A stretch of 6,457 nucleotides of DNA from Nitrospirota bacterium (GTDB lineage Bacteria; Nitrospirota; Nitrospiria; Nitrospirales; Nitrospiraceae), in assembly GCA_020028595.1 (NCBI GenBank), contig JAIBHQ010000067.1, positions 1-6,457 of the forward strand, written 5' to 3'. Positions 1-6,457 of the stretch are shown piece by piece; the first letter of the stretch is position 1, and each line of letters begins with the position of its first letter. The notes beneath the pieces were generated by a model. That model was given only the letters and a program-made list of their open reading frames with translations, searched no databases and had not been told where the DNA came from. Both the position numbers and the translations under genes were made by a program.

Positions 1-369
1 ATGCAGGAGAATGCCAATCCGTGGGATCCGAAAGCGGAAGGCTATCTGAAAAACGTGCGGGAAGGCGGCGAGATCTTCTTCCAGAATTGCCATTTCTGCC
101 ACGGAGATAACTTGAACGGGCGCGGGTTGCATGCGTTTGCGTTCAATCCGATTCCGGCGAATTTCACCGATCCCGGGACGATCGCGCAATTGCAGGAAAC
201 GTTTATCTTCTGGCGCGTGTCCAAGGGGGGCCTCGGTCTTCCCCGTGAAGGGTTCCCCTGGGCCTCGGTCATGCCGCCCTGGGAGCAGCACCTGACGACC
301 GACGAAATCTGGAAGGTCGTATTGTTCGAATACTGGCACACTGGCTATTATCCTCGGACGTGGGATTAA
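1..369 (+). CDS. Cytochrome c domain protein, probably the C-terminal part of a longer gene
   Basis: This encodes a monoheme class I-type cytochrome c domain, presumably an electron carrier domain on the outer face of the membrane. A CHFCH heme c site lies at residues 30-34, preceded by a GGEIFFQN helix. A likely distal Met ligand is in VMPPW (Met91), followed by a C-terminal helix (TTDEIWKVVLFEYW) typical of cytochrome c folds. The frame is open from base 1 and begins with ATG, but no signal peptide or membrane segment follows that ATG, and any ribosome binding site would lie outside the window. Heme c is attached in the periplasm, so the real start is probably upstream. The visible part could be the tail of a multiheme cytochrome or of a membrane protein such as a cytochrome b with a fused cytochrome c domain. 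It ends with TAA 33 bases before the next cytochrome gene's ATG, suggesting co-transcription. The heme domain is certain; the full extent and the complex it belongs to are not. Confidence 0.8.
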   Translation: MQENANPWDPKAEGYLKNVREGGEIFFQNCHFCHGDNLNGRGLHAFAFNPIPANFTDPGTIAQLQETFIFWRVSKGGLGLPREGFPWASVMPPWEQHLTTDEIWKVVLFEYWHTGYYPRTWD

Positions 370-387
370 TCCCGCATTCAATCGGTG

Positions 388-393
388 AAGGGG
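388..393 (+). promoter_or_regulatory. Ribosome binding site for the second cytochrome gene
   Basis: AAGGGG lies 9 bases before ATG 403 and decides that start over the in-frame GTG at 385. It also argues that the cytochrome frames on either side of the TAA at 367-369, which share a reading frame, are separate genes and not one gene with a nonsense codon. Confidence 0.55.
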
Positions 394-402
394 TATAACA
401 CC

Positions 403-837
403 ATGAAGCAAGCTGGGTTGACTAGGGCTGAGATGATCGAAGCCGGGAAGCGTGTCTATTTCACCAAGTGCGTGTGGTGCCATGGGGTTGATGGTGCGGG
501 TGATGGCCCGGCTGCCGACCGTCTCTGGCCGCGCCCGAGGAACTTCAATCAGGGTACCTTCAAGATTCGGCACACGGCCAGCGGTGAGTTGCCGCTGTTC
601 GATGCCAAAAAGCCGATCAAGGGACAGAACGACTTGTATGAAACCGTGACCCATGGCCTGCCGGGATCGGCGATGCCGTCATGGGAAGGCATCCTGACGG
701 ACGAGCAACGGTTGCAAGTCCTGTCCTTTGTCACAAACCAGCTCGTGAAGGACCGGAAGTTCGATGACAAGGCGACGGAAAGCCAGACGGTGCTCAACTT
801 TGACGAGGTTCTGAAAACGCAGCAAGAAATGCGTTGA
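403..837 (+). CDS. Cytochrome c domain, N-terminal fragment of a frameshifted cytochrome c/ethylbenzene-dehydrogenase-like protein
   Basis: This fragment of 144 codons carries one c-type heme domain: CVWCH at residues 23-27, then GAGDGP, and a probable distal Met ligand in SAMPSW (Met91), followed by a helix (TDEQRLQVLSFV) that closes the fold. I chose ATG 403 because AAGGGG at 388-393 sits 9 bases upstream; the in-frame GTG at 385 has no ribosome binding site. There is no signal peptide: the N-terminus is hydrophilic (MKQAGLTRAEM), which is odd for a cytochrome c. The frame ends at TGA 835-837, just inside the coding sequence of a second heme site (CVECH) read in the +1 frame. The stop is therefore most likely the product of a frameshift and not the natural end. 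If the break is real, translation would yield a small soluble monoheme protein. Confidence 0.75.
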   Translation: MKQAGLTRAEMIEAGKRVYFTKCVWCHGVDGAGDGPAADRLWPRPRNFNQGTFKIRHTASGELPLFDAKKPIKGQNDLYETVTHGLPGSAMPSWEGILTDEQRLQVLSFVTNQLVKDRKFDDKATESQTVLNFDEVLKTQQEMR

Positions 838-2014
838 GTGCCACGGGACCGACGGGCGTGGGGACGGCAACGCGTTCAATCTGAAGGATGACTGGGGCTT
901 CTCGATCCAGCCGGCCGACTGGCACAAGTGCTGGAACTTCCGAGGGAGCCGCCAGGATGCTTATAATGTGAAGAACATCTTCCGGACGTTCTCCACGGGA
1001 GTCAACGGCACGCCGATGCCGTCGTTTGCGGATAACACCACAGTCGAGGAGCGGTGGCATATTGCCAATTTCGTCAACTCGCTGTGCGAGCGGGATGCCA
1101 AGGGGACCCCGCTGGAAATCGATCTGCTCACCGACAAGCCGAAGGTCAAGTTTGTGATCCTGTCTGGAACCGTGGAGGGTGAAATCCCGGACGATCCGGA
1201 GAACGAGTTGTGGCAGAAGCGTGAGCGCCGCATTGTGCTGCTTGGCGGACAGATCACGCACAAGCCCAGAAATTTCGTGAACCGGATCGACGATGTCTGG
1301 GTCAAGTCGCTGTACAGCGCGAAGGAAAAGCAGATCGCGTTCCTGTTCCAGTGGGATGACCGGACGAAGAGTGTCGCCAAGGAAGCCGGAACCAAGATTC
1401 CCTGGCAGCCGACGGAAGTGAACGTTGAAACCCATGGCGTGAAGGAACAGGCCCCCAAGACGGGCGAGGAAGGGTCGATCGCGGCCGGTCAGAACAAGTT
1501 CCCGGTCTACAACGATGCCTTCGCGATCCAATTCCCGGTCAAGTGGCAGGAGCTGCCGCCACCGGAGAAACCGCGGTATCTGTGGGGCGATGAGAAGTAC
1601 CCGGTCGATATCGTGAAGTGGGAGGCGGACGGGTCGTTGCGCGCCTTTGCGGGAACCGGCTGGGACAAGGATTTCGAAGACCGTGAGGACTACACGGAGA
1701 AGCTGAAGCTGGCGAAGGCCGAGTGGAAAGACGGCCGGTGGAGTGTCATCATCAAGCGGCCCCTCAAGGCTGATTATGATGAGGACGTGAAGTTCGAGGT
1801 CGGCAAGTATATCCCCACGGTGTTTTTTGCGTGGGATGGCCACAACGGAGATGCCGGCCGCAAGATGGCCGTGTCTGCGTTTTATTACCTCGTCCTTCAG
1901 CCGCCGATCCCGAAGGAAACCTACATCTATCCGACTTTGATCGCGGTGGGTATCGTGATTCTGGAAGGATGGATTCTGACGAGACGGGTCAATCGTAAGA
2001 AGGGCAAAGCCTAG
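815..2014 (+). CDS. Heme c site, ethylbenzene-dehydrogenase-like domain and membrane anchor; C-terminal fragment of the frameshifted gene
   Basis: This frame is open from just after a TGA at 812-814. It starts KRSKKCVECHG, a complete heme c site at 830-844, and a likely distal Met ligand follows in TPMPSF. A domain resembling the heme b gamma subunit of ethylbenzene dehydrogenase, dimethylsulfide dehydrogenase and related enzymes comes next. It shows the family signatures IDDVWVKSLY, IAFLFQWDD, DAFAIQFPV, YLWGDEKYPVDI, FFAWDG and RKMAVSAFYYL. A hydrophobic segment near the end (YPTLIAVGIVILEGWIL) followed by RRVNRKKGKA looks like a single membrane anchor with a cytoplasmic tail. The first usable start codon in this frame is GTG 968, which lies beyond the heme site and has only a weak AGGA upstream. 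Independent translation would therefore give a heme-c-less 348-residue protein, so continuation from the preceding fragment is the better reading. Calling it an NxrC-like respiratory subunit is inference. Confidence 0.75.
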   Translation, partial: KRSKKCVECHGTDGRGDGNAFNLKDDWGFSIQPADWHKCWNFRGSRQDAYNVKNIFRTFSTGVNGTPMPSFADNTTVEERWHIANFVNSLCERDAKGTPLEIDLLTDKPKVKFVILSGTVEGEIPDDPENELWQKRERRIVLLGGQITHKPRNFVNRIDDVWVKSLYSAKEKQIAFLFQWDDRTKSVAKEAGTKIPWQPTEVNVETHGVKEQAPKTGEEGSIAAGQNKFPVYNDAFAIQFPVKWQELPPPEKPRYLWGDEKYPVDIVKWEADGSLRAFAGTGWDKDFEDREDYTEKLKLAKAEWKDGRWSVIIKRPLKADYDEDVKFEVGKYIPTVFFAWDGHNGDAGRKMAVSAFYYLVLQPPIPKETYIYPTLIAVGIVILEGWILTRRVNRKKGKA

Positions 2015-2042
2015 ATAATCCCTTCTGCGAGCAGGGAAGCAC

Positions 2043-2080
2043 AAAAGGGGGTGGGGTAGCCCACCCCCTTTTTCTTTTCT
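2043..2080 (+). terminator. Strong rho-independent terminator after the cytochrome genes
   Basis: A perfect 13-bp stem pairs 2043-2055 (AAAAGGGGGTGGG) with 2060-2072 (CCCACCCCCTTTT) around a 4-base GTAG loop. A T-rich tail (TTTTTCTTTTCT, 2069-2080) follows. It starts 28 bases after the stop of the cytochrome gene and ends just before the start of mobA. It should end most transcripts from the cytochrome operon. Confidence 0.93.
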
Positions 2081-2094
2081 TGGCGAGGCTTGCT

Positions 2095-2724
2095 GTGCCT
2101 CAGATGATTCCAAATGTAACCGGTGTGCTGGTGGCTGGCGGGAAAAGCCGGCGTATGGGCCGGGACAAGCGTTTTCTTGAGCTTGGCGGGCAGGCGTTGC
2201 TGCAGCGGGCGCTGTCCGCGCTGCAGAGTCTTTTCGAGGAGGTGCTGGTTGTCCTTGCGGAGCCGCTGCCCCAGCTGACGGGCCAGGGCTACCGCGTTGT
2301 GACGGACCTTATTCCCAGCTGCGCGGCGCTGGGAGGCCTGTATACGGGATTGTCCTTGGCCAGCCATTCCAGGGTTTTGGCTGTCGGTTGCGACATGCCT
2401 TTTTTAAATCCGGCGGTTATCAGGCGTCTCGCTGAGCTTGGTGCGCAAGCCGATGTCGTCATTCCGAAGCTGGCGACCGGGCTGCAACCCATGCTTGCGG
2501 TGTACTCGAAAACCTGTCTGCCGCATTTGGAGCGGATGGCCAGGGCGCAGCAATTCAAGGTGCAGGGGTTGGCGGAAGTTCCCGGCCTGACCGTGAAGCT
2601 GATTCCCGAGAAGGACTTTCTGGATGTCGATCCACAACTCCTGTCTTTTTTTAACATCAACACACCGGCCGATTTCGAGTTTGCCCGGAAGCTGCTGGCC
2701 GGATCCGGCCACGACCGTGCATAG
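2095..2724 (+). CDS. mobA: Molybdenum cofactor guanylyltransferase MobA
   Basis: MobA transfers GMP from GTP to molybdopterin-Mo in the cytoplasm, making the guanine dinucleotide cofactor used by DMSO-reductase-family enzymes such as nitrate reductases and nitrite oxidoreductase. The nucleotidyltransferase signature LVAGGKSRRMGRDK is at residues 12-25. The metal-binding CDMPFL motif is near residues 99-104, and NINTPAD near the C-terminus matches the family's closing motif. At about 209 residues it has the usual length. The start is uncertain. GTG 2095 has GAGG (2085-2088) 6 bases upstream, ATG 2104 would lose three residues and has no clear ribosome binding site, and TTG 2080 lies in the terminator tail. 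The gene begins only about 15-24 bases after the terminator, leaving no room for a separate promoter between them. The link to the cytochrome genes is functionally plausible if their partner is a molybdoenzyme. MobA-like transferases with other substrates exist, but the motifs favour MobA. Confidence 0.9.
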   Translation: MPQMIPNVTGVLVAGGKSRRMGRDKRFLELGGQALLQRALSALQSLFEEVLVVLAEPLPQLTGQGYRVVTDLIPSCAALGGLYTGLSLASHSRVLAVGCDMPFLNPAVIRRLAELGAQADVVIPKLATGLQPMLAVYSKTCLPHLERMARAQQFKVQGLAEVPGLTVKLIPEKDFLDVDPQLLSFFNINTPADFEFARKLLAGSGHDRA

Positions 2725-2760
2725 AAGGGTCGAGCGAATCAGGCGGACGATACCGTTACC

Positions 2761-2789
2761 TTGTTCTCCCGTATGAGTTATGCTAAATT
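2761..2789 (+). promoter_or_regulatory. Candidate sigma-70-type promoter for the argS operon
   Basis: TTGTTC (2761-2766) could act as a -35 element. After a 17-base spacer comes an extended -10, with TG at 2781-2782 and TAAATT at 2784-2789. The match to consensus is moderate (3 of 6 and 4 of 6). It is the best candidate in the 164-base spacer between mobA and argS and would give a leader of about 90 bases. I see no terminator after mobA, so read-through from mobA into argS is also possible. Confidence 0.35.
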
Positions 2790-2813
2790 GCCGAAGCCAT
2801 TTTCTTCTGAAAA

Positions 2814-2834
2814 CAAGCGGGGTTAGCCTGCTTG
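2814..2834 (+). other. Small hairpin in the argS leader
   Basis: CAAGCGGG (2814-2821) pairs with CCTGCTTG (2827-2834) around a GTTAG loop, giving 8 bp with one G-U pair. No T tract follows, so it is not a terminator. It lies downstream of the candidate promoter and about 55 bases before the argS start. It may affect translation or mRNA stability, or may be chance. I see no T-box or other known riboswitch signature in this leader. Confidence 0.3.
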
Positions 2835-2888
2835 CTCATGAGGTTGCAGTAGAAGCCTTCATGGATATGCGGGCGAAGAGGAGAGGGA

Positions 2889-4649
2889 GTGCCCCACGAG
2901 ATTGTGCGAGGAAAAGTCACGGAGGCGCTGCAGCAGGCGCTGCAACAGGCCAAGCAAAAAGGGCAGCTCATCGTTGAGACCTGGCCTTCTATTACACTGG
3001 ATTTCCCCAAACGACCGGAATGGGGTGATTTGGCAACCGCCATCGCCATGAGTCTTGCCTCGCACGAGCGACGTTCTCCGAAAGACGTCGCGCAGATCAT
3101 CCTCGACAACCTTGATCAGCCCCGGTCTGTCTTCGATCGCGTCGAGATTGCCGCTCCTGGTTTTCTCAACATGACGGTGAAACGCGATCTCTGGATGAAG
3201 GTGCTGTCCCAGATCGAAGCCGAAGGCAATGCCTACGGCCAGAATGACTTCGGGAAGGGCCGCCGGGTGCTGGTGGAATATGTCAGCGCGAATCCAACCG
3301 GTCCCATGCACATCGGGCACGGGCGTGGCGCGGCGGTGGGTGATGCGGTTGCCAATCTGTTGCGGGCGTCCGGGTTCGACGTCTCACGCGAATACTATAT
3401 CAACGATGCCGGCCGGCAAATGAAACTTCTGGGGCAGTCGGTCTATGCCCGTTACCGACAGCGGAACGGCCTGACAGTGGTGTTTCCGGAAGATGGCTAT
3501 CAAGGGGCGTATGTCGAACAGATGGCGAAACAGGTGCAGGCGCGTCTGGGTGCAGACCTGGCCGCACTTCCGCTGGAGCAGGCCCAGCAGCAATGCCAGG
3601 AGTTTGCTTATCGGGAAATGCTCGAAGTAATCAGGCAGGATCTTCGGTCGTTTGGTATTGCCTTCGATTCATGGGCCAGTGAAGCATCGCTGATGTCCGC
3701 CGGCGCGGTGACCTCGGCGCTGGAGGAATTGCGCCGGAAGGAATTCCTGTTCGATCAGGAGGGGGCCTTGTGGTTCCGCTCCACCGCCTATGGAGACGAG
3801 AAGGACCGGGTGATCCGTAAACAGGACGGCGAATATACCTACCTGGCTTCCGATGTGGCCTACCATCGCGACAAGTTGCAGCGTGGCTACGATCTGTTGA
3901 TCGACGTGTGGGGAGCCGACCACCACGGGTACATCCCGCGCATGCAGGCCGTCGTGCAGGCTCTGGGGTATCCCAAGGACCGGCTGCGCGTCGTACTGGT
4001 TCAGATGGTGAATCTGCTGCGCGGCGGGAAGAAGGTCGAGATGTCGAAGCGGGCGGGCGAGTTCGTGGCGTTGCGGGAAGTGGTGGACGAGGTCGGGGCC
4101 GATGTCGCCAAGTTCTTCTTCCTGATGCGATCATCCGACCGGCACCTGGATTTCGATCTTGAACTGGCCAAGCAGCAATCGGCCGATAACCCCGTGTACT
4201 ATGTGCAGTATGCGCATGCCCGTGTGACCAGCCTGTTCCGGGTAGCGGCGAGCCGCGGGATTGCGGTGCCGAAGCCCAGCGAAGCTGACCTGGAGGCGCT
4301 CACCGATCCCGACGAGTTCACACTGGTTCGGAAACTATCGGCCTATCCTTCGGTCGTGGAAGGCAGCGCCCTGGCGCTCGAACCCCACCGGATCGTATTC
4401 TACCTCCAGGAATTGGCGCAGTTGCTGCACACTTTCTATTTCAAGCACCGGATTCTCCCTCCGGCGGCCGAGGGGGATGCGTCTGATGCGGGGCAGTTTG
4501 TGAAGGATGCGACGGTCTCGTCAGTGAAGCATCGCGAGCAACTCACCCCCCGGTTGACCGGCGCGCGGCTGGCGCTGATGGGGCAGGTGGGGCAGGTCAT
4601 CCGGAACGGGTTGGGGCTCCTGGGAGTCTCAGCGCCTGAGCGTATGTAG
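2889..4649 (+). CDS. argS: Arginyl-tRNA synthetase
   Basis: This class I aminoacyl-tRNA synthetase charges tRNA-Arg with arginine, using ATP, in the cytoplasm. The N-terminal additional domain typical of ArgS covers about residues 1-110. The ATP-binding motif appears as ANPTGPMHIGHGRG, with HIGH at 141-144. WGADHHGY (341-348) and the KMSKS-equivalent MSKRAG (385-390) complete the catalytic domain. The helical DALR-type anticodon-binding domain, with YAHAR and a C-terminal LTGARLALM segment, follows to residue 586. This is full length for the family. The GTG start at 2889 is supported by AGGAG (2879-2883) 5 bases upstream, and the translation from it aligns with normal ArgS N-termini. The upstream ATG at 2861 is out of frame. 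tgt begins 12 bases after its stop, so the two are probably co-transcribed. No disruption is visible. Confidence 0.97.
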   Translation: MPHEIVRGKVTEALQQALQQAKQKGQLIVETWPSITLDFPKRPEWGDLATAIAMSLASHERRSPKDVAQIILDNLDQPRSVFDRVEIAAPGFLNMTVKRDLWMKVLSQIEAEGNAYGQNDFGKGRRVLVEYVSANPTGPMHIGHGRGAAVGDAVANLLRASGFDVSREYYINDAGRQMKLLGQSVYARYRQRNGLTVVFPEDGYQGAYVEQMAKQVQARLGADLAALPLEQAQQQCQEFAYREMLEVIRQDLRSFGIAFDSWASEASLMSAGAVTSALEELRRKEFLFDQEGALWFRSTAYGDEKDRVIRKQDGEYTYLASDVAYHRDKLQRGYDLLIDVWGADHHGYIPRMQAVVQALGYPKDRLRVVLVQMVNLLRGGKKVEMSKRAGEFVALREVVDEVGADVAKFFFLMRSSDRHLDFDLELAKQQSADNPVYYVQYAHARVTSLFRVAASRGIAVPKPSEADLEALTDPDEFTLVRKLSAYPSVVEGSALALEPHRIVFYLQELAQLLHTFYFKHRILPPAAEGDASDAGQFVKDATVSSVKHREQLTPRLTGARLALMGQVGQVIRNGLGLLGVSAPERM

Positions 4650-6181
<1,532 letters not shown>

Positions 6182-6188
6182 AGAACGC

Positions 6189-6457
6189 ATGAAAAAAGTT
6201 GGCGGGCGGTTCACGTTATTGGCCTTGGTGGCGGTGTTCTCGGTCGTGGCTTTTCTTCCGTCGTATCCAGCCCTGTTCCAGGCGTTGCCACCCTGGGTGA
6301 AACGGGCGTTCCCGAACAAGGGGATCGCGCTGGGGTTGGACCTGCAGGGCGGCATCCATCTGGTGCTGGAAGTCGAGGAGGACCGCGCCGTTGAGATTGC
6401 CGTGGACCGGTCCGCGAACGCGATCCAAGACTTATTGGTCGATAAAAAGATTCCGGT
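6189..6457 (+). CDS. secD: Protein translocase subunit SecD, N-terminal part (runs off the window)
   Basis: SecD works with SecF to drive late steps of Sec-dependent export, using the proton-motive force. Only the first 89 codons are present. MKKVGGRF is followed by the first membrane helix (about 8-23, LLALVAVFSVVAFLP), a short periplasmic stretch and the signature D1 motif GLDLQGG (49-55), continuing IHLVLEV. The ATG lies 7 bases after the yajC stop. AAGGAG (6171-6176) is 12 bases upstream, rather far, and GAAG (6180-6183) is closer at 5 bases. The frame is open to the window edge; secF would be expected after it, but that is outside the view. Confidence 0.95.
   Translation, partial: MKKVGGRFTLLALVAVFSVVAFLPSYPALFQALPPWVKRAFPNKGIALGLDLQGGIHLVLEVEEDRAVEIAVDRSANAIQDLLVDKKIP

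Larger units (their letters stand above)
403..2014 (+). pseudogene. Diheme cytochrome c / ethylbenzene-dehydrogenase-like gamma subunit, single gene broken by a +1 frameshift
   Basis: Joining the two open frames restores one protein of about 536 residues with a sensible order: heme c domain 1 (CVWCH, 23-27), heme c domain 2 (CVECH, 143-147), ethylbenzene-dehydrogenase-like domain (about 245-500) and a C-terminal membrane helix (about 507-525). The +1 frame has a stop at 812-814 and the heme site begins at 830, so the break lies between 814 and 829. That stretch contains an A4 run (814-817) and an A3 run (827-829). Removing one A from the A4 run gives LKRSKKCVECHG, a natural-looking lead-in to a heme site. 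No other disruption is visible, so a sequencing or assembly error, or a very recent mutation, is more likely than an old pseudogene. By family, the product would pass electrons between a membrane-associated enzyme complex and other carriers, possibly as an NxrC-type subunit of nitrite oxidoreductase or a cytochrome of a bc-like complex. Confidence 0.65.

Noticed and set aside
829..841. Programmed +1 frameshift at CGT TGA, similar to the RF2 recoding site
   Set aside because: A shift at the stop codon itself would read ATG where the first Cys of CVECH should be and so destroy the heme site. The shift must happen earlier to restore the protein, so RF2-like recoding at this stop does not fit.
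2080..2094. TTG start for mobA at 2080
   Set aside because: It lies in the T-rich tail of the terminator with no ribosome binding site. GTG 2095 with GAGG 6 bases upstream, or ATG 2104, is more likely.
794..2113. Long open frame on the minus strand (439 codons)
   Set aside because: It lies opposite the cytochrome/ethylbenzene-dehydrogenase-like gene and also runs through the terminator. Its product is Arg/Leu/Pro-rich with no recognisable domain. Long antisense frames like this are common in GC-rich genes.
2780..2977. Short + strand frame starting in the argS leader
   Set aside because: It overlaps the beginning of argS in another frame, lacks a ribosome binding site and has a low-complexity Ala/Arg-rich end. 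A leader peptide function cannot be supported.
3631..4134. Minus-strand open frame of 167 codons within argS
   Set aside because: The product is dominated by Arg, Pro and Ser, and it lies fully opposite a well-conserved catalytic region of argS. It is a shadow frame.

Overview
This is a gene-dense stretch of GC-rich bacterial chromosome, with every recognised gene on the + strand. It has two parts. The left part (1-2014) encodes c-type cytochrome domains and a domain resembling the gamma (heme b) subunit of ethylbenzene dehydrogenase and other type II DMSO-reductase-family enzymes. The right part (2095-6457) holds mobA, argS, tgt, yajC and the start of secD. A Nitrospira-like nitrite oxidiser (phylum Nitrospirota) is my best guess. 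Fusions of cytochrome c with an ethylbenzene-dehydrogenase-like domain are typical of candidate NxrC or other respiratory subunits in that group, and a Mo-cofactor gene lies next door. This is inference from family knowledge; no search was run.

Layout: 1-369 is a monoheme cytochrome c domain (CHFCH), probably the C-terminal end of a longer gene. A second cytochrome gene starts at 403. It carries a CVWCH heme site, stops at 835-837, and continues in the +1 frame with a second heme site (CVECH, 830-844), an ethylbenzene-dehydrogenase-like domain and a C-terminal membrane anchor, ending at 2014. The heme site straddles the frame break, so 403-2014 is best read as one gene of about 536 codons broken by a frameshift between 814 and 829. 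A perfect 13-bp stem terminator (2043-2080) follows.

mobA (molybdenum cofactor guanylylation) starts only about 15 bases after the terminator. A 164-base spacer (2725-2888) with a candidate promoter precedes argS. From argS on, the genes are packed: argS-tgt are 12 bases apart, tgt-yajC overlap by ATGA, and yajC-secD are 7 bases apart. This suggests one operon joining tRNA charging and modification with Sec export, as in the common tgt-yajC-secD-secF arrangement.

The points most worth following up are in the cytochrome gene: the frameshift inside a gene that otherwise looks intact, the lack of any export signal on a protein whose hemes must be attached outside the cytoplasm, and the near absence of methionine from the ethylbenzene-dehydrogenase-like domain, which argues against the usual Met/Lys heme b ligation.
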